Below are positions 37,556-45,533 of a DNA stretch of 64,000 nucleotides, one piece after another. Numbering within the stretch: the first letter of the stretch is position 1; the number at the start of each line of letters is the position of its first letter. The notes beneath the pieces were generated by a model. The model saw nothing but the letters and a program-made list of their open reading frames with translations. It searched no databases and was not told the DNA's origin. The translations under genes were made by a program, and so were the position numbers. The DNA comes from Streptococcus oralis. Lineage in GTDB: Bacteria; Bacillota; Bacilli; Lactobacillales; Streptococcaceae. The stretch is taken from NCBI RefSeq assembly GCF_004127215.1, contig NZ_QEWJ01000001.1, positions 434,001 to 498,000 of the forward strand, in the 5' to 3' direction.

Positions 37556-39571
37556 TTAATTTTCAATAATTTGCCAACTTACTCTGTAAGTCACTAGCAG
37601 GTAAAGGACAAAGAGTAATACCGCTACTCCCAGATAGGTGATATCAATAGAAATGCTGGTATTAGCGAAATTCTCAAAATAGCCCAAAAGAGCGGTACTC
37701 AAGGCAAATGCTAGCGGACCTGCGATGACCAGTGGAACCAAGAAATAACTTAGAATCTGTTGCAAAAGAATAGAGCGATTTTGCTTTCTCTTGTTCCCAA
37801 GAAGGTATAAGATTTGATAATCATTGACACTATCCAAAGCACTTGTAGAAGTTTGAAGGGACAAGATACTGAGGGAAATAATGATAAAAATAACACTGAC
37901 AAAAATCATGACAAAGACGATGACGCCCATAAATCCAAGATAAATCTCAAAAATTCTTCCTTTCGTTTGATAGGTGAACGGATTCAACTCTGCTCCATCA
38001 CGAGTGAAGTAGTATTTTTCAATCCACTGACTTAAGAATGTTTCTACTTTCCGTTTGTCGATATTTTTCTTGAAGTTGGCGACATAGGTCGTGTGGTCTT
38101 CCGTCAATCCAACTACTACCGTATCTGGTACAATCAAGGTTCCTGTGTCATTTGTACCCACTGACGATAAAAAGTAAACTGTTTCAAGTGGCTTTGAAGA
38201 CGCAAGATTGAGAGAATAACCGTTAATCATGAGTGTTTTTGTCGTTAATAGAAAGTCCTGAATCTGCTTGGCAGTTCCTTTATAGTTGGCATTGACCAGA
38301 AATTGGTTATCTGCCAAGTCAACCGCTTTTTTCCCTTGCAGTTTGCGGAGATGATTGTAGGCAGAAATTCCTATAATCGGTACTTTTGATTCAGGAAGTT
38401 CCTTATCATGCGCCCAAAGATTGCTAGTATCAATCAAATCTTTATAGGTTAAATCACTAGAATAGATAGGATAGCTGTACTCCTCTTTGATGAGGTTAAA
38501 GTCAAATCCATCTGCTTTCAGCCTATCTTTTACAGAATCCTGAGCAAACTGGAAGTCTTGACCACGATAAAGATTGACAGATACGTCATAAGGAGAGTAT
38601 TTGTTCAGCTCTCGATTCATAGTCGTATAAGCACTACCACTAAAAACGAGCAAGCTGAGTGCCAGGGTCAGGGTCAAGGATAAGACAGCCAACGTGACCG
38701 AATTACTATCAGCTTGTTTTGAAAATTGACGGATTTTAAAAGTGTTTAGTTTGTTGTAGTAGGTTTGAGGCAGTTTTCTAAGGGAAATCAAGATAAAATG
38801 GCTTAAAGTATTGTAAAACAAAATCACAAAAATCACGAAGACAGATACCAGCAAGATACCCCAGCTTTTCAAGAGTGATAGATGATGATAGTCTGAAAAA
38901 TAGAGAGCACCAAAACCGATAACAGCTGTCGAAAGAATAAAGAGAAGTGCTTGAAGAACTGGCTTGCCTTTTGCCAAGACAGATTTCTTGACCCCATTTT
39001 CTTGAATGAGTGCAATGATATTTTGCTTTCTAAAGGTGAGAATGTCCATGACACCTACAATAAAACTAGTTACCAAATAGGAATAAACTAGTAAGATGAT
39101 AGACTTTATATCAAAGAAAACCAAATTACCAAAGTAATTCGCCATGAAAAACTCAGAAGCCACCTTAGCTAGAACAACCAACAAGACCAGCCCAAGCAAA
39201 AATCCAAGAATCAAGGCGAAGATATTAACCAGCATGGTTTCAAAGAACAGGGTACGGATAATCTGCTTCTTCTTCATTCCCAGCGTTGCATAAAGTCCCA
39301 GCTCTTTCTTGCGCCGTCCCAGCACAAAATTTGTGGAGTAAACGATGAGAAAGGCAATCGCCGATAGAATCAGATAGGAAAGCAAGCCCATGTACTGGCT
39401 CATCACCGTCGTCAACATTTCCTTTGCTCCTGATAAACTCTGCATCACTGGATGGCTTGGTAAGGCATTAAAAGCGTATAGCAAGCTATAAATCAATGTC
39501 AGACTGAAAAAATAGATGGTATAGGTCTGTAAATTTCGAAATACATTTCGTAAAATCAATTTTGGATACAT
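37556..39571 (-). CDS. BceB/SalY-type ABC transporter permease (FtsX family)
   Basis: A 671-aa permease with the FtsX/MacB-like layout: a first pair of membrane segments, further segments to about residue 300, a large extracellular domain at about residues 310-540, and terminal segments. It begins MYPKLILRNVFRNLQTYTIYFFSL, and PFTYQTKGRIFEIYLGFMGV is at the re-entry to the membrane. Such permeases, with the ATPase next to it, remove lipid II-binding peptides and signal to the paired kinase. It lies 12 bp after the ATPase gene. Confidence 0.9.
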   Translation of the reverse strand: MYPKLILRNVFRNLQTYTIYFFSLTLIYSLLYAFNALPSHPVMQSLSGAKEMLTTVMSQYMGLLSYLILSAIAFLIVYSTNFVLGRRKKELGLYATLGMKKKQIIRTLFFETMLVNIFALILGFLLGLVLLVVLAKVASEFFMANYFGNLVFFDIKSIILLVYSYLVTSFIVGVMDILTFRKQNIIALIQENGVKKSVLAKGKPVLQALLFILSTAVIGFGALYFSDYHHLSLLKSWGILLVSVFVIFVILFYNTLSHFILISLRKLPQTYYNKLNTFKIRQFSKQADSNSVTLAVLSLTLTLALSLLVFSGSAYTTMNRELNKYSPYDVSVNLYRGQDFQFAQDSVKDRLKADGFDFNLIKEEYSYPIYSSDLTYKDLIDTSNLWAHDKELPESKVPIIGISAYNHLRKLQGKKAVDLADNQFLVNANYKGTAKQIQDFLLTTKTLMINGYSLNLASSKPLETVYFLSSVGTNDTGTLIVPDTVVVGLTEDHTTYVANFKKNIDKRKVETFLSQWIEKYYFTRDGAELNPFTYQTKGRIFEIYLGFMGVIVFVMIFVSVIFIIISLSILSLQTSTSALDSVNDYQILYLLGNKRKQNRSILLQQILSYFLVPLVIAGPLAFALSTALLGYFENFANTSISIDITYLGVAVLLFVLYLLVTYRVSWQIIEN

Positions 39572-39583
39572 ACTCTCCCCCTC

Positions 39584-40321
39584 CTATCTGGTACGGCTGT
39601 AAATCTCTCGCAAATACTGTTCATTAGATAAGCTGTTACGTTCCAAATCATCCATAATCTTTCCATCGCTAAGCAGCACCATCCGTGAAGAGTACTTAGC
39701 TGCGGCAGGGTCGTGGGTGACCAATAAAATGGTGATACCAAAACTTTTATTGATTTCCTGCAAAAGCGACATCAGTTTTTCAGAATTGGCAGAATCCAAG
39801 GCTCCTGTCGGCTCATCTGCAATAATCAGTTTAGAATCATCAATCAAGGCTCTAGCAGTTGCCACGCGTTGTCGCTGACCACCTGATAATTGATTGGGAA
39901 ACTTATCTTTTAAGTTTTGGATATCCAGCTTATCCAAAATTTCTTCAATCTTTTCCTGATTTTTTTTGATAGTTTTCCCCTGAATTTGAAGAGGTAGAAC
40001 GATATTTTCATAGACCGTCAAGGTTTCCACCAAGTTGTAGGCTTGGAAAATATAAGAAATGTTTTTAGCACGATAGTCAGCTAGTTCATTTTCCTTGGCA
40101 TGGATGATGTCAAAATCTTCAAATCGAATCTCACCTGATGTTGGTTTATCAATCGTTGAAATACAGTTGAGGAGTGTTGTTTTTCCACTACCACTGGCCC
40201 CCATAATTGCCAGAAATTCACCTTTTTCAACGGACAAGTTCACATCTGATAAAGCATGAACGATATTATCCCCTTGACCAAATGTTTTCGTTAATGCTGT
40301 CACGATAAGCTGTTTCATCAT
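39584..40321 (-). CDS. BceA/SalX-type ABC transporter ATP-binding protein
   Basis: A 245-aa ATPase. Walker A GASGSGKTTL is near residues 40-49, the signature LSGGQRQRVATARAL near 142-156, Walker B LIIADEPTGALDS near 165, and a switch His in LLVTHDP. It is first in the exporter-kinase-regulator transcript. The DNA upstream shows TATAAT but no -35, which suits activation by the response regulator. Confidence 0.93.
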   Translation of the reverse strand: MMKQLIVTALTKTFGQGDNIVHALSDVNLSVEKGEFLAIMGASGSGKTTLLNCISTIDKPTSGEIRFEDFDIIHAKENELADYRAKNISYIFQAYNLVETLTVYENIVLPLQIQGKTIKKNQEKIEEILDKLDIQNLKDKFPNQLSGGQRQRVATARALIDDSKLIIADEPTGALDSANSEKLMSLLQEINKSFGITILLVTHDPAAAKYSSRMVLLSDGKIMDDLERNSLSNEQYLREIYSRTR

Positions 40322-40408
40322 TTCATTCCTCCGTTTCTTTATTACACTCTCATTATACGGTTTCTTTCAAGGTTTGCCATGAGTATTTTGTGCAATATAT
40401 TCATGTTA
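40321..40408 (-). promoter_or_regulatory. Putative activator-dependent promoter region of the ABC transporter operon
   Basis: On the minus strand TATAAT lies about 35 nt before the ATPase start codon, with AAGAAACG between. At 17-bp spacing the -35 position reads ATGGCA, a poor match to TTGACA, so an activator is likely. The gap up to the terminator at 40410 is otherwise featureless. Confidence 0.45.
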
Positions 40409-40409
40409 T

Positions 40410-40440
40410 AAAAAAAGCCGATACTTTTTTAGGTATCGGT
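40410..40440 (-). terminator. Terminator of the precursor-peptide transcript
   Basis: CCGATAC pairs with GTATCGG with a run of T on the minus strand, just past the 35-aa membrane peptide and before the ABC transporter promoter. Confidence 0.88.
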
Positions 40441-40449
40441 TGATGTTGA

Positions 40450-40557
40450 TTATTTGCGATCGTTTCTTTTTTTCATAAAGTAAACAATCCCTATGACAAT
40501 AACTCCTAAGACCAGTACAGGTGCATAGAAGCCTAATGTTCCAATAATTCCTTCCAT
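40450..40557 (-). CDS. 35-residue single-span membrane peptide of the lantibiotic-like locus
   Basis: A short frame with a strong AGGAGG site 7 nt before the ATG: MEGIIGTLGFYAPVLVLGV then VIGIVYFMKKRNDRK. It has one membrane segment (residues about 10-28) and a basic C-terminus. It starts about 30 bp past the precursor gene and ends at the terminator, so it shares the precursor transcript. A role in immunity, or as a toxic or secreted peptide, is conceivable; neither is shown. The clean ribosome-binding site argues that it is translated. Confidence 0.7.
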   Translation of the reverse strand: MEGIIGTLGFYAPVLVLGVIVIGIVYFMKKRNDRK

Positions 40558-40588
40558 TTTATCCTCCTGTCAAAGAATAAAGGTAGTT

Positions 40589-40765
40589 TTATCCACAGCG
40601 CACGTTTGGCGAAGTACATTCATAAGAATATGTAAACCACCAACCACAACGGCCCTGTACTGTTAATCTAACAGCCGTATGCCAACCTGTAGCAGATTTA
40701 CCATTCAACTCTTGGCTATTAATTTCATAATCCAAAGAATCAATCTCAAAGTTGTCTTGTTTCAT
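40589..40765 (-). CDS. Lantibiotic-like precursor peptide (58 aa)
   Basis: MKQDNFEIDSLDYEINSQEL is an acidic leader, followed by NGKSATGWHTAVRLTVQGRC and a C-terminal part GWWFTYSYECTSPNVRCG. The core has three Cys (residues 40, 50, 57), each preceded by Thr or Ser at ring-forming distance. TYSYEC fits the T-x-S/T-x-D/E-C lipid II-binding signature of class II lantibiotics (lacticin 481, salivaricin). The GKxxxGW stretch recalls the salivaricin A core. The start is the ATG at 40763-40765 with GAGGAG upstream. It is linked with a SalXYKR-like system, but no modification enzyme is visible, so a mature lantibiotic is inference. Confidence 0.75.
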   Translation of the reverse strand: MKQDNFEIDSLDYEINSQELNGKSATGWHTAVRLTVQGRCGWWFTYSYECTSPNVRCG

Positions 40766-40782
40766 TTGTATTTCTCCTCGTA

Positions 40783-40811
40783 AATATAACACTAAATCAA
40801 AGTGTTGTCAA
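40783..40811 (-). promoter_or_regulatory. Promoter of the precursor gene with an operator-like inverted repeat in its spacer
   Basis: On the minus strand TTGACA (40806-40811) and TATATT (40783-40788) are separated by 17 bp. The spacer contains AACACT-(7 nt)-AGTGTT, a perfect inverted repeat at 40788-40806, where a regulator such as the adjacent response regulator could bind. Confidence 0.75.
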
Positions 40812-40851
40812 TGCTTTATAATAAAACATTAGAATTTTCCTTTTGTTTTAT

Positions 40852-41030
40852 CTAACAACGAACATTATTTGTCGTACACTCATAAGAATAGGTGAAACAC
40901 AATCCACAGCGACCTGCTAGTGTCATTTTAAAAGCTGTGTACCACCAGCTTCTGATTTCCCGGAAAGTTCTTAGTTTTCAACCTCGAAGCTTAGAGAATT
41001 AATCTCTGGACGACTTGTATTTTTAGCCAT
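40852..41030 (-). pseudogene. Second lantibiotic-like precursor, broken by a stop and a 1-base deletion
   Basis: From the ATG at 41028-41030 the frame gives MAKNTSRPEINSLSFEVEN, then TAA where the intact copy has Gln (CAA). It continues ELSGKSEAG, then loses one base. Reading on in the next frame gives WYTAFKMTLAGRCGLCFTYS then YECTTNNVRC and a stop. This core parallels the intact precursor, including GRCG, FTYSYEC and NVRC. Two independent lesions make a sequencing error less likely. AAGGAAG lies upstream. The locus originally encoded two related precursors. Confidence 0.82.
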
Positions 41031-41301
41031 AAGGTTGCTTCCTTCTTTTAGATGATCATCTTTACAATAACTAGTATAAACTCTAGTACTGGATAAATAA
41101 TGAGTAAATCGTGCAAATTTCTTATTTTCAAGTAAAATTTTTATAGTTCTCAATAAAGAAACAGCTAAACAATCACTTGCTCAGCTACTTTTTTACACTA
41201 TTTCTTAAATTATTTAGAATTTTCTTCTTAGTTACTTTACAGAGACTCACACAATGCTCCTGATTTTTCTATCTTCTTTGCCCATTCTTCCGCAAGTGTG
41301 G

Positions 41302-41307
41302 TACAAT
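41302..41307 (+). promoter_or_regulatory. Extended -10 promoter of the LysR gene (leaderless transcript)
   Basis: TACAAT preceded by TGG forms an extended -10 that ends 6 nt before the ATG at 41314. TTGCCC (41278-41283) is a possible -35 at 18-bp spacing. No Shine-Dalgarno sequence separates promoter and start, so the mRNA appears leaderless. Confidence 0.7.
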
Positions 41308-41313
41308 AAAAAC

Positions 41314-42222
41314 ATGAGAATTCAACAACTACACTATATTATCAAAATCGTCGAAACTGGCTCTATGAATGAGGCAGCCAAGCAACTCTTTATCACCCAA
41401 CCCAGTCTCTCTAATGCTGTTCGAGACTTGGAAAATGAAATGGGCATTGAAATCTTTATCCGCAATCCCAAGGGCATTACCTTGACCCGTGATGGGATGG
41501 AGTTTCTCTCCTATGCCCGTCAGGTTGTCGAGCAAACTCAACTTCTGGAGGAACGCTATAAAAATCCTGTCGCCCACCGCGAACTCTTTAGCGTTTCGTC
41601 TCAACACTATGCCTTTGTGGTCAACGCCTTTGTATCGCTACTTAAGAAAAGTGATATGGAAAAATACGAGCTTTTCCTTCGTGAAACTCGGACTTGGGAG
41701 ATTATTGACGACGTCAAAAACTTCCGTAGTGAGGTCGGTGTCCTCTTCTTAAACAGCTACAACCGTGATGTTTTAACGAAAATGCTGGATGACAACCACC
41801 TGCTTGCCCACCATCTCTTCACAGCCCAGCCCCATATCTTTGTCAGCAAGACCAACCCTCTGGCAAAGAAAGATAAGGTGAAACTAGAAGACTTGGAGAA
41901 CTTCCCATACCTCAGCTATGACCAAGGGACACACAATTCTTTCTACTTTTCGGAAGAGATTCTTTCACAAGAGCACCACAAGAAATCTATCGTGGTCAGC
42001 GACCGTGCCACCCTCTTTAATCTCTTGATTGGTTTGGATGGTTATACTATTGCGACAGGGATTTTGAATAGCAACCTCAATGGAGACAATATCGTTTCCA
42101 TTCCACTGGACATAGACGATCCCATTGAACTAGTCTATATCCAACATGAAAAAACCAGCCTATCCAAAATGGGCGAACGCTTTATCGAGTATCTACTTGA
42201 AGAAGTTCAGTTTGATAGTTGA
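41314..42222 (+). CDS. LysR-family transcriptional regulator, MtaR/CmhR/CpsY-like
   Basis: A 302-aa LysR-type regulator. The N-terminal winged helix-turn-helix is MRIQQLHYIIKIVETGSMNE...FITQPSLSNAVRDLE; the effector domain follows with PHIFVSKTNPLA. The start at 41314 agrees with the family start and the promoter just upstream. Streptococcal relatives include the methionine regulators MtaR (CpsY) and CmhR, so it might act on the MET-box at 7287, but I cannot separate the paralogues by eye. It is divergent from the lantibiotic-like locus and ends inside the promoter of the amidase gene. Confidence 0.85.
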   Translation: MRIQQLHYIIKIVETGSMNEAAKQLFITQPSLSNAVRDLENEMGIEIFIRNPKGITLTRDGMEFLSYARQVVEQTQLLEERYKNPVAHRELFSVSSQHYAFVVNAFVSLLKKSDMEKYELFLRETRTWEIIDDVKNFRSEVGVLFLNSYNRDVLTKMLDDNHLLAHHLFTAQPHIFVSKTNPLAKKDKVKLEDLENFPYLSYDQGTHNSFYFSEEILSQEHHKKSIVVSDRATLFNLLIGLDGYTIATGILNSNLNGDNIVSIPLDIDDPIELVYIQHEKTSLSKMGERFIEYLLEEVQFDS

Positions 42223-42247
42223 TAAACCATCAGACATATTTTATAAT
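42219..42247 (+). promoter_or_regulatory. Promoter of the choline-binding amidase gene
   Basis: TTGATA (42219-42224) and TATAAT (42242-42247) are spaced by 17 bp. The -35 overlaps the last codons of the LysR gene. GGAG lies at a typical distance from the TTG start. Confidence 0.8.
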
Positions 42248-42279
42248 ATTTCTTAGAAAATAATGATTGGAGAATATCG

Positions 42280-44079
42280 TTGAAAAAGTTCATATTGGCA
42301 AGTACTGTTGTCCTTTCAATGGCAGGATTTGTCCAAGCACCTATCTACGCCGAGGAAAGCAATGCTAATCCTCCTGCTACTACCGAACAAAGCAACTCTA
42401 AGGAAGATAAGAAGGATCTTTCAACTAAAACTGAGGAGGAGGTTGCAACACTTCCAAAAGACTGGACAAAAGAAGAAGCCCCTAAAAAAGAAGGATGGCA
42501 GGAAGAAAATAAGCAGTGGCGTTTCTATGAAAACAATCAGCCCGTCCTCAAATGGAAAAAAATTCAAGATAAGTGGTATTATTTTGACCAAGAGGGAAAT
42601 CGACTTAGTGATACTATCTTTGATGGCTATGTTCTCAATAAAGATGGGGTCATGGTAGAAAATAGTTGGGTGTATCTTGAAGGGAAATGGTACTACGCCA
42701 ATGAGTCTGGAAAAATCATCCAGCAAAAATGGGAAAAAATCGGAGGATTTTGGTACTACTTTGACAAAGATGGTATCATGCTCAGTCAGACAATCGTTGA
42801 TGGTTATCTCCTTACTAAAAGCGGGGCTATGGCGGAGAATGGCTGGGTGAAGGTTGACCAAAATTGGTATTATGTCACACCATCTGGCAGAATCTCGCAA
42901 GACAAATGGGAAAAAGTAAACGGTTCCTGGTATTATTTTGACAAAAACGGCGTGATGCTCAGCAAAACGACCGTTGGTGCTTACTTGCTCGGCAGTAGCG
43001 GGGCTATGGCGGAAAACTCTTGGGTGAAGATTGATCAAAATTGGTATTACGCTAATGAATATGGGAAATATAGCCAAGACAAATGGGAGAAAATCAAGGG
43101 AACTTGGTATGCTTTTGAACAGAATGGAGTCATGCTTTCCAATAAATGGAAAGGAAGCTACTACCTCAAATCTAGTGGAGCCATGGCTGAAAAAGAGTGG
43201 ATCTTTGATAAGGCCTACAACAGTTGGTTCTATCTAAAAGCGAATGGAACCTACGCGGCTCGTGAATGGATTGGAGCCTACTATCTCAAGTCTGGTGGCT
43301 ATATGGCCAAGAATGAGTGGATTTACGATAACTCTGACAAAGCACGCTACTACCTAGATGATAATGGACATTATGTTTCAGGAACCTACAAGATAGATGG
43401 AAAGGAACACTTGTTCCAAAAATACGGCCAATGGATTTCTGAAGTCTCAACAGAAGGTGGATTTGTAAAAGGCCAATACAGTAAAACTATCTTCCTAGAT
43501 CCTGGACATGGCGGTCGGGATTCCGGTGCCTTTTATTACAATGTCGCTGAAAAAGATCTCAACATGCAGATTTACCGTAAACTTCGTGCTAAGTTAGAAG
43601 AACTAGGTTACAAGGTTCTCACTTCTCGCGATAGTGATATTGACGTTGACTTTGTTACCGAACGTTCTCGTATGGTTAATAAGACCAACTCTGACATCTT
43701 TATCAGTATTCACTTCAATGCTACTGGTAGCTCATACTCAAAAGCGAGCGGTATTCAAACCTACTCCTATAGTGATGAACCCGATTATCCAAGTAAGATA
43801 AATAAATACTGGCACAATCACCCTGATCGTATGAGTGAAAGCAAACGCCTTGCTGCTGCTATCCACTCCTCTCTTCTAGCAGAAACAGGAGCCAAGGATG
43901 CTGGTTTATTGGAAAGTAGCTTTGCCGTACTACGTGAAACAGCTAAACCAGCCGTCCTACTGGAACTTGGATATATGGATAATTTCACCGAAAGCCAACA
44001 AATCAGAGATAGCCACTACCAAGATAAACTGGTGGCAGGCATTGTAAAAGGTATCCAAAAATATTACGCTGGTAAATAA
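42280..44079 (+). CDS. Choline-binding N-acetylmuramoyl-L-alanine amidase (Amidase_3)
   Basis: A 599-aa secreted wall hydrolase. A signal peptide (residues about 1-25, ending PIYAEES) and a charged linker precede roughly a dozen choline-binding repeats (residues about 80-395) with the WYYFD...GVML and GWVKVDQNWYY pattern, which would bind phosphocholine on teichoic acids. The catalytic domain is C-terminal (about residues 410-599): IFLDPGHGGRDSGA with zinc His and Glu, SDIFISIHFNA and LLELGYMDN. The start is a TTG with GGAG upstream. Most choline-binding enzymes put the repeats at the C-terminus, so this order resembles LytB-like proteins. I do not assign a pneumococcal gene name. Confidence 0.9.
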   Translation: MKKFILASTVVLSMAGFVQAPIYAEESNANPPATTEQSNSKEDKKDLSTKTEEEVATLPKDWTKEEAPKKEGWQEENKQWRFYENNQPVLKWKKIQDKWYYFDQEGNRLSDTIFDGYVLNKDGVMVENSWVYLEGKWYYANESGKIIQQKWEKIGGFWYYFDKDGIMLSQTIVDGYLLTKSGAMAENGWVKVDQNWYYVTPSGRISQDKWEKVNGSWYYFDKNGVMLSKTTVGAYLLGSSGAMAENSWVKIDQNWYYANEYGKYSQDKWEKIKGTWYAFEQNGVMLSNKWKGSYYLKSSGAMAEKEWIFDKAYNSWFYLKANGTYAAREWIGAYYLKSGGYMAKNEWIYDNSDKARYYLDDNGHYVSGTYKIDGKEHLFQKYGQWISEVSTEGGFVKGQYSKTIFLDPGHGGRDSGAFYYNVAEKDLNMQIYRKLRAKLEELGYKVLTSRDSDIDVDFVTERSRMVNKTNSDIFISIHFNATGSSYSKASGIQTYSYSDEPDYPSKINKYWHNHPDRMSESKRLAAAIHSSLLAETGAKDAGLLESSFAVLRETAKPAVLLELGYMDNFTESQQIRDSHYQDKLVAGIVKGIQKYYAGK

Positions 44080-44083
44080 CAAT

Positions 44084-44109
44084 AAAGTCTCGAGAAACCT
44101 CGAGACTTT
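44084..44109. terminator. Bidirectional terminator between the amidase and the small membrane protein
   Basis: AAAGTCTCGAG pairs with CTCGAGACTTT across a 4-nt loop, between convergent genes. Confidence 0.9.
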
Positions 44110-44110
44110 T

Positions 44111-44428
44111 CTATTTGTTTTCTTTTTTATCTTTATCAGGAAAGAGGTAGCCAAGTCCTACACAAGCTAGCACACCGGCACCAATTACCAAACCACTTGA
44201 GATTGGCAAAAGATCCAAAATAGCATTTGCAATGATAAAGGCAATGATAAGGCACATCAGACTAGCCTTATAGTCTTTTTTCAACAGATTTTCTAGAGTG
44301 AAATAGAGGAACAATCCCACTGGAATCAGTGACCAGAGGTTGACATCCAAACTTGGCCATCCAACAGATCCGAAATACAATACTAGCGCTGCTGCTACTA
44401 AAAATACAAGTCCCAATAATTTTTTCAT
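44111..44428 (-). CDS. Small membrane protein, LiaF/LiaI-like hydrophobic region
   Basis: A 105-aa protein with about four membrane segments (KLLGLVFLVAAALVLYFG, LWSLIPVGLFLYFTL, ASLMCLIIAFIIANAILDLL, GLVIGAGVLACVGLGYLF) and a charged tail (DKDKKENK). The first-half pattern resembles the membrane part of LiaI/LiaF-like stress proteins, but there is no clear family match. The start is the ATG at 44426-44428. It is convergent with the amidase gene. Confidence 0.65.
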   Translation of the reverse strand: MKKLLGLVFLVAAALVLYFGSVGWPSLDVNLWSLIPVGLFLYFTLENLLKKDYKASLMCLIIAFIIANAILDLLPISSGLVIGAGVLACVGLGYLFPDKDKKENK

Positions 44429-44583
44429 TTTTTGTCTCCATTTTCTTTTTTTATTGACTTGAGTTATCTGATACTGACTCCTCACGTCCCTTACGAAAAT
44501 TATTATAGCAGAGGATTTTTTCAAGAACAAGGCCTTTTGCCTATCTGGTCTATATCTCGGTCTAAGTGGTTGAATAGTAGTGA

Positions 44584-44611
44584 TAAAAAAAGAAGCTCAT
44601 TTGAGCTTCTT
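44584..44611 (-). terminator. Terminator after the DUF6287-like gene
   Basis: AAGAAGCTCA pairs with TGAGCTTCTT with a tiny loop and a T run on the minus strand. It is about 60 bp past the DUF6287-like stop. Confidence 0.85.
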
Positions 44612-44669
44612 GATCTTACCAAGTACAAGAACATTTCTGAACTAAGTGAATCTAAAGTTAGATTCTAAA

Positions 44670-45533
44670 CTAGTTTTTCTTTTCCTTAGATTCTAGAGAA
44701 GATTTGATTGCTTCACGATCTGCTTGTAGTTGAGCTAAGTTCTTTTCTTCTTCCTCAAGTTTACTGGTATCTGGTTTCACACGATAATAAACATCTTCTG
44801 GTTTCATTAACATAGACCCATAATCTTGGCCCGAAAGTAGTCTTTCTTCAGCATGATTGCTTTTATCCGTAATCTTTCCATCATCAGCAGGTTGCATAAC
44901 AACTCCACTTGGAACAGCAACTACTACAAATCCTCCAGCAACAGAATCTTTTATCCACGCACTGATAGACGCTGTCTCAGGGTTACGACTATCTTGACCT
45001 TTTGAAACCTTTAATCCAACTACAGATTCGTACTTTTGATCATTTGTAAACCAAGTCGCATCTACTTCTCCAGAATTCGTAATAATGTATTCATTGCCAG
45101 ATTGACTACGCCAAGTGCCTTCTAAACTAGACAAATCATTGTTCCTGATTGCTTCAATATCGAGTTTTGGAACGGTAGTTTCTTTCTTCAACTTGCTAAC
45201 AAGTGCTTCTGCTTCAGTAATTTTGGTATCTAAAGCAGTCAGTTGATCCTTGAGTTTCTGAATTTCCTCTTGTTTATCCTTATCAGTCTCATCCGTTTTT
45301 CCTTGGCTTGTAGACGCTTGACTTGTTGTCTCTTTAGTTGAAACTGAAGTCGATGCTTGCTTTGACTCCTTCTTTCCGATCAGAGAATATGAGAAAACAC
45401 TTACCAAGATCACAGTGACTGAAACAACGAGTGCTATACCAATATAGATTTTTAGATTTGGCGCCGACTTTGATTCAGACCGCTTACGTCCATTGATCTC
45501 TTCAAATTGTTTTTTCCGTTCTTTCTTATTCAT
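44670..45533 (-). CDS. Membrane-anchored DUF6287-like surface protein
   Basis: A 287-aa protein: basic N-terminus (KKERKKQFEEINGRKR), one membrane segment near residues 28-50, a Ser/Thr-rich linker, a coiled coil (residues about 85-120, KDQLTALDTKITEAEALVSK) and a compact extracellular domain beginning LDIEAIRNNDLSSLEGTWRS, which resembles DUF6287. A second coiled coil closes the C-terminus. Function unknown. An extended -10 box at 45699-45704 implies a leader of about 150 nt. It is the last chromosomal gene before the ICE. Confidence 0.75.
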   Translation of the reverse strand: MNKKERKKQFEEINGRKRSESKSAPNLKIYIGIALVVSVTVILVSVFSYSLIGKKESKQASTSVSTKETTSQASTSQGKTDETDKDKQEEIQKLKDQLTALDTKITEAEALVSKLKKETTVPKLDIEAIRNNDLSSLEGTWRSQSGNEYIITNSGEVDATWFTNDQKYESVVGLKVSKGQDSRNPETASISAWIKDSVAGGFVVVAVPSGVVMQPADDGKITDKSNHAEERLLSGQDYGSMLMKPEDVYYRVKPDTSKLEEEEKNLAQLQADREAIKSSLESKEKKN

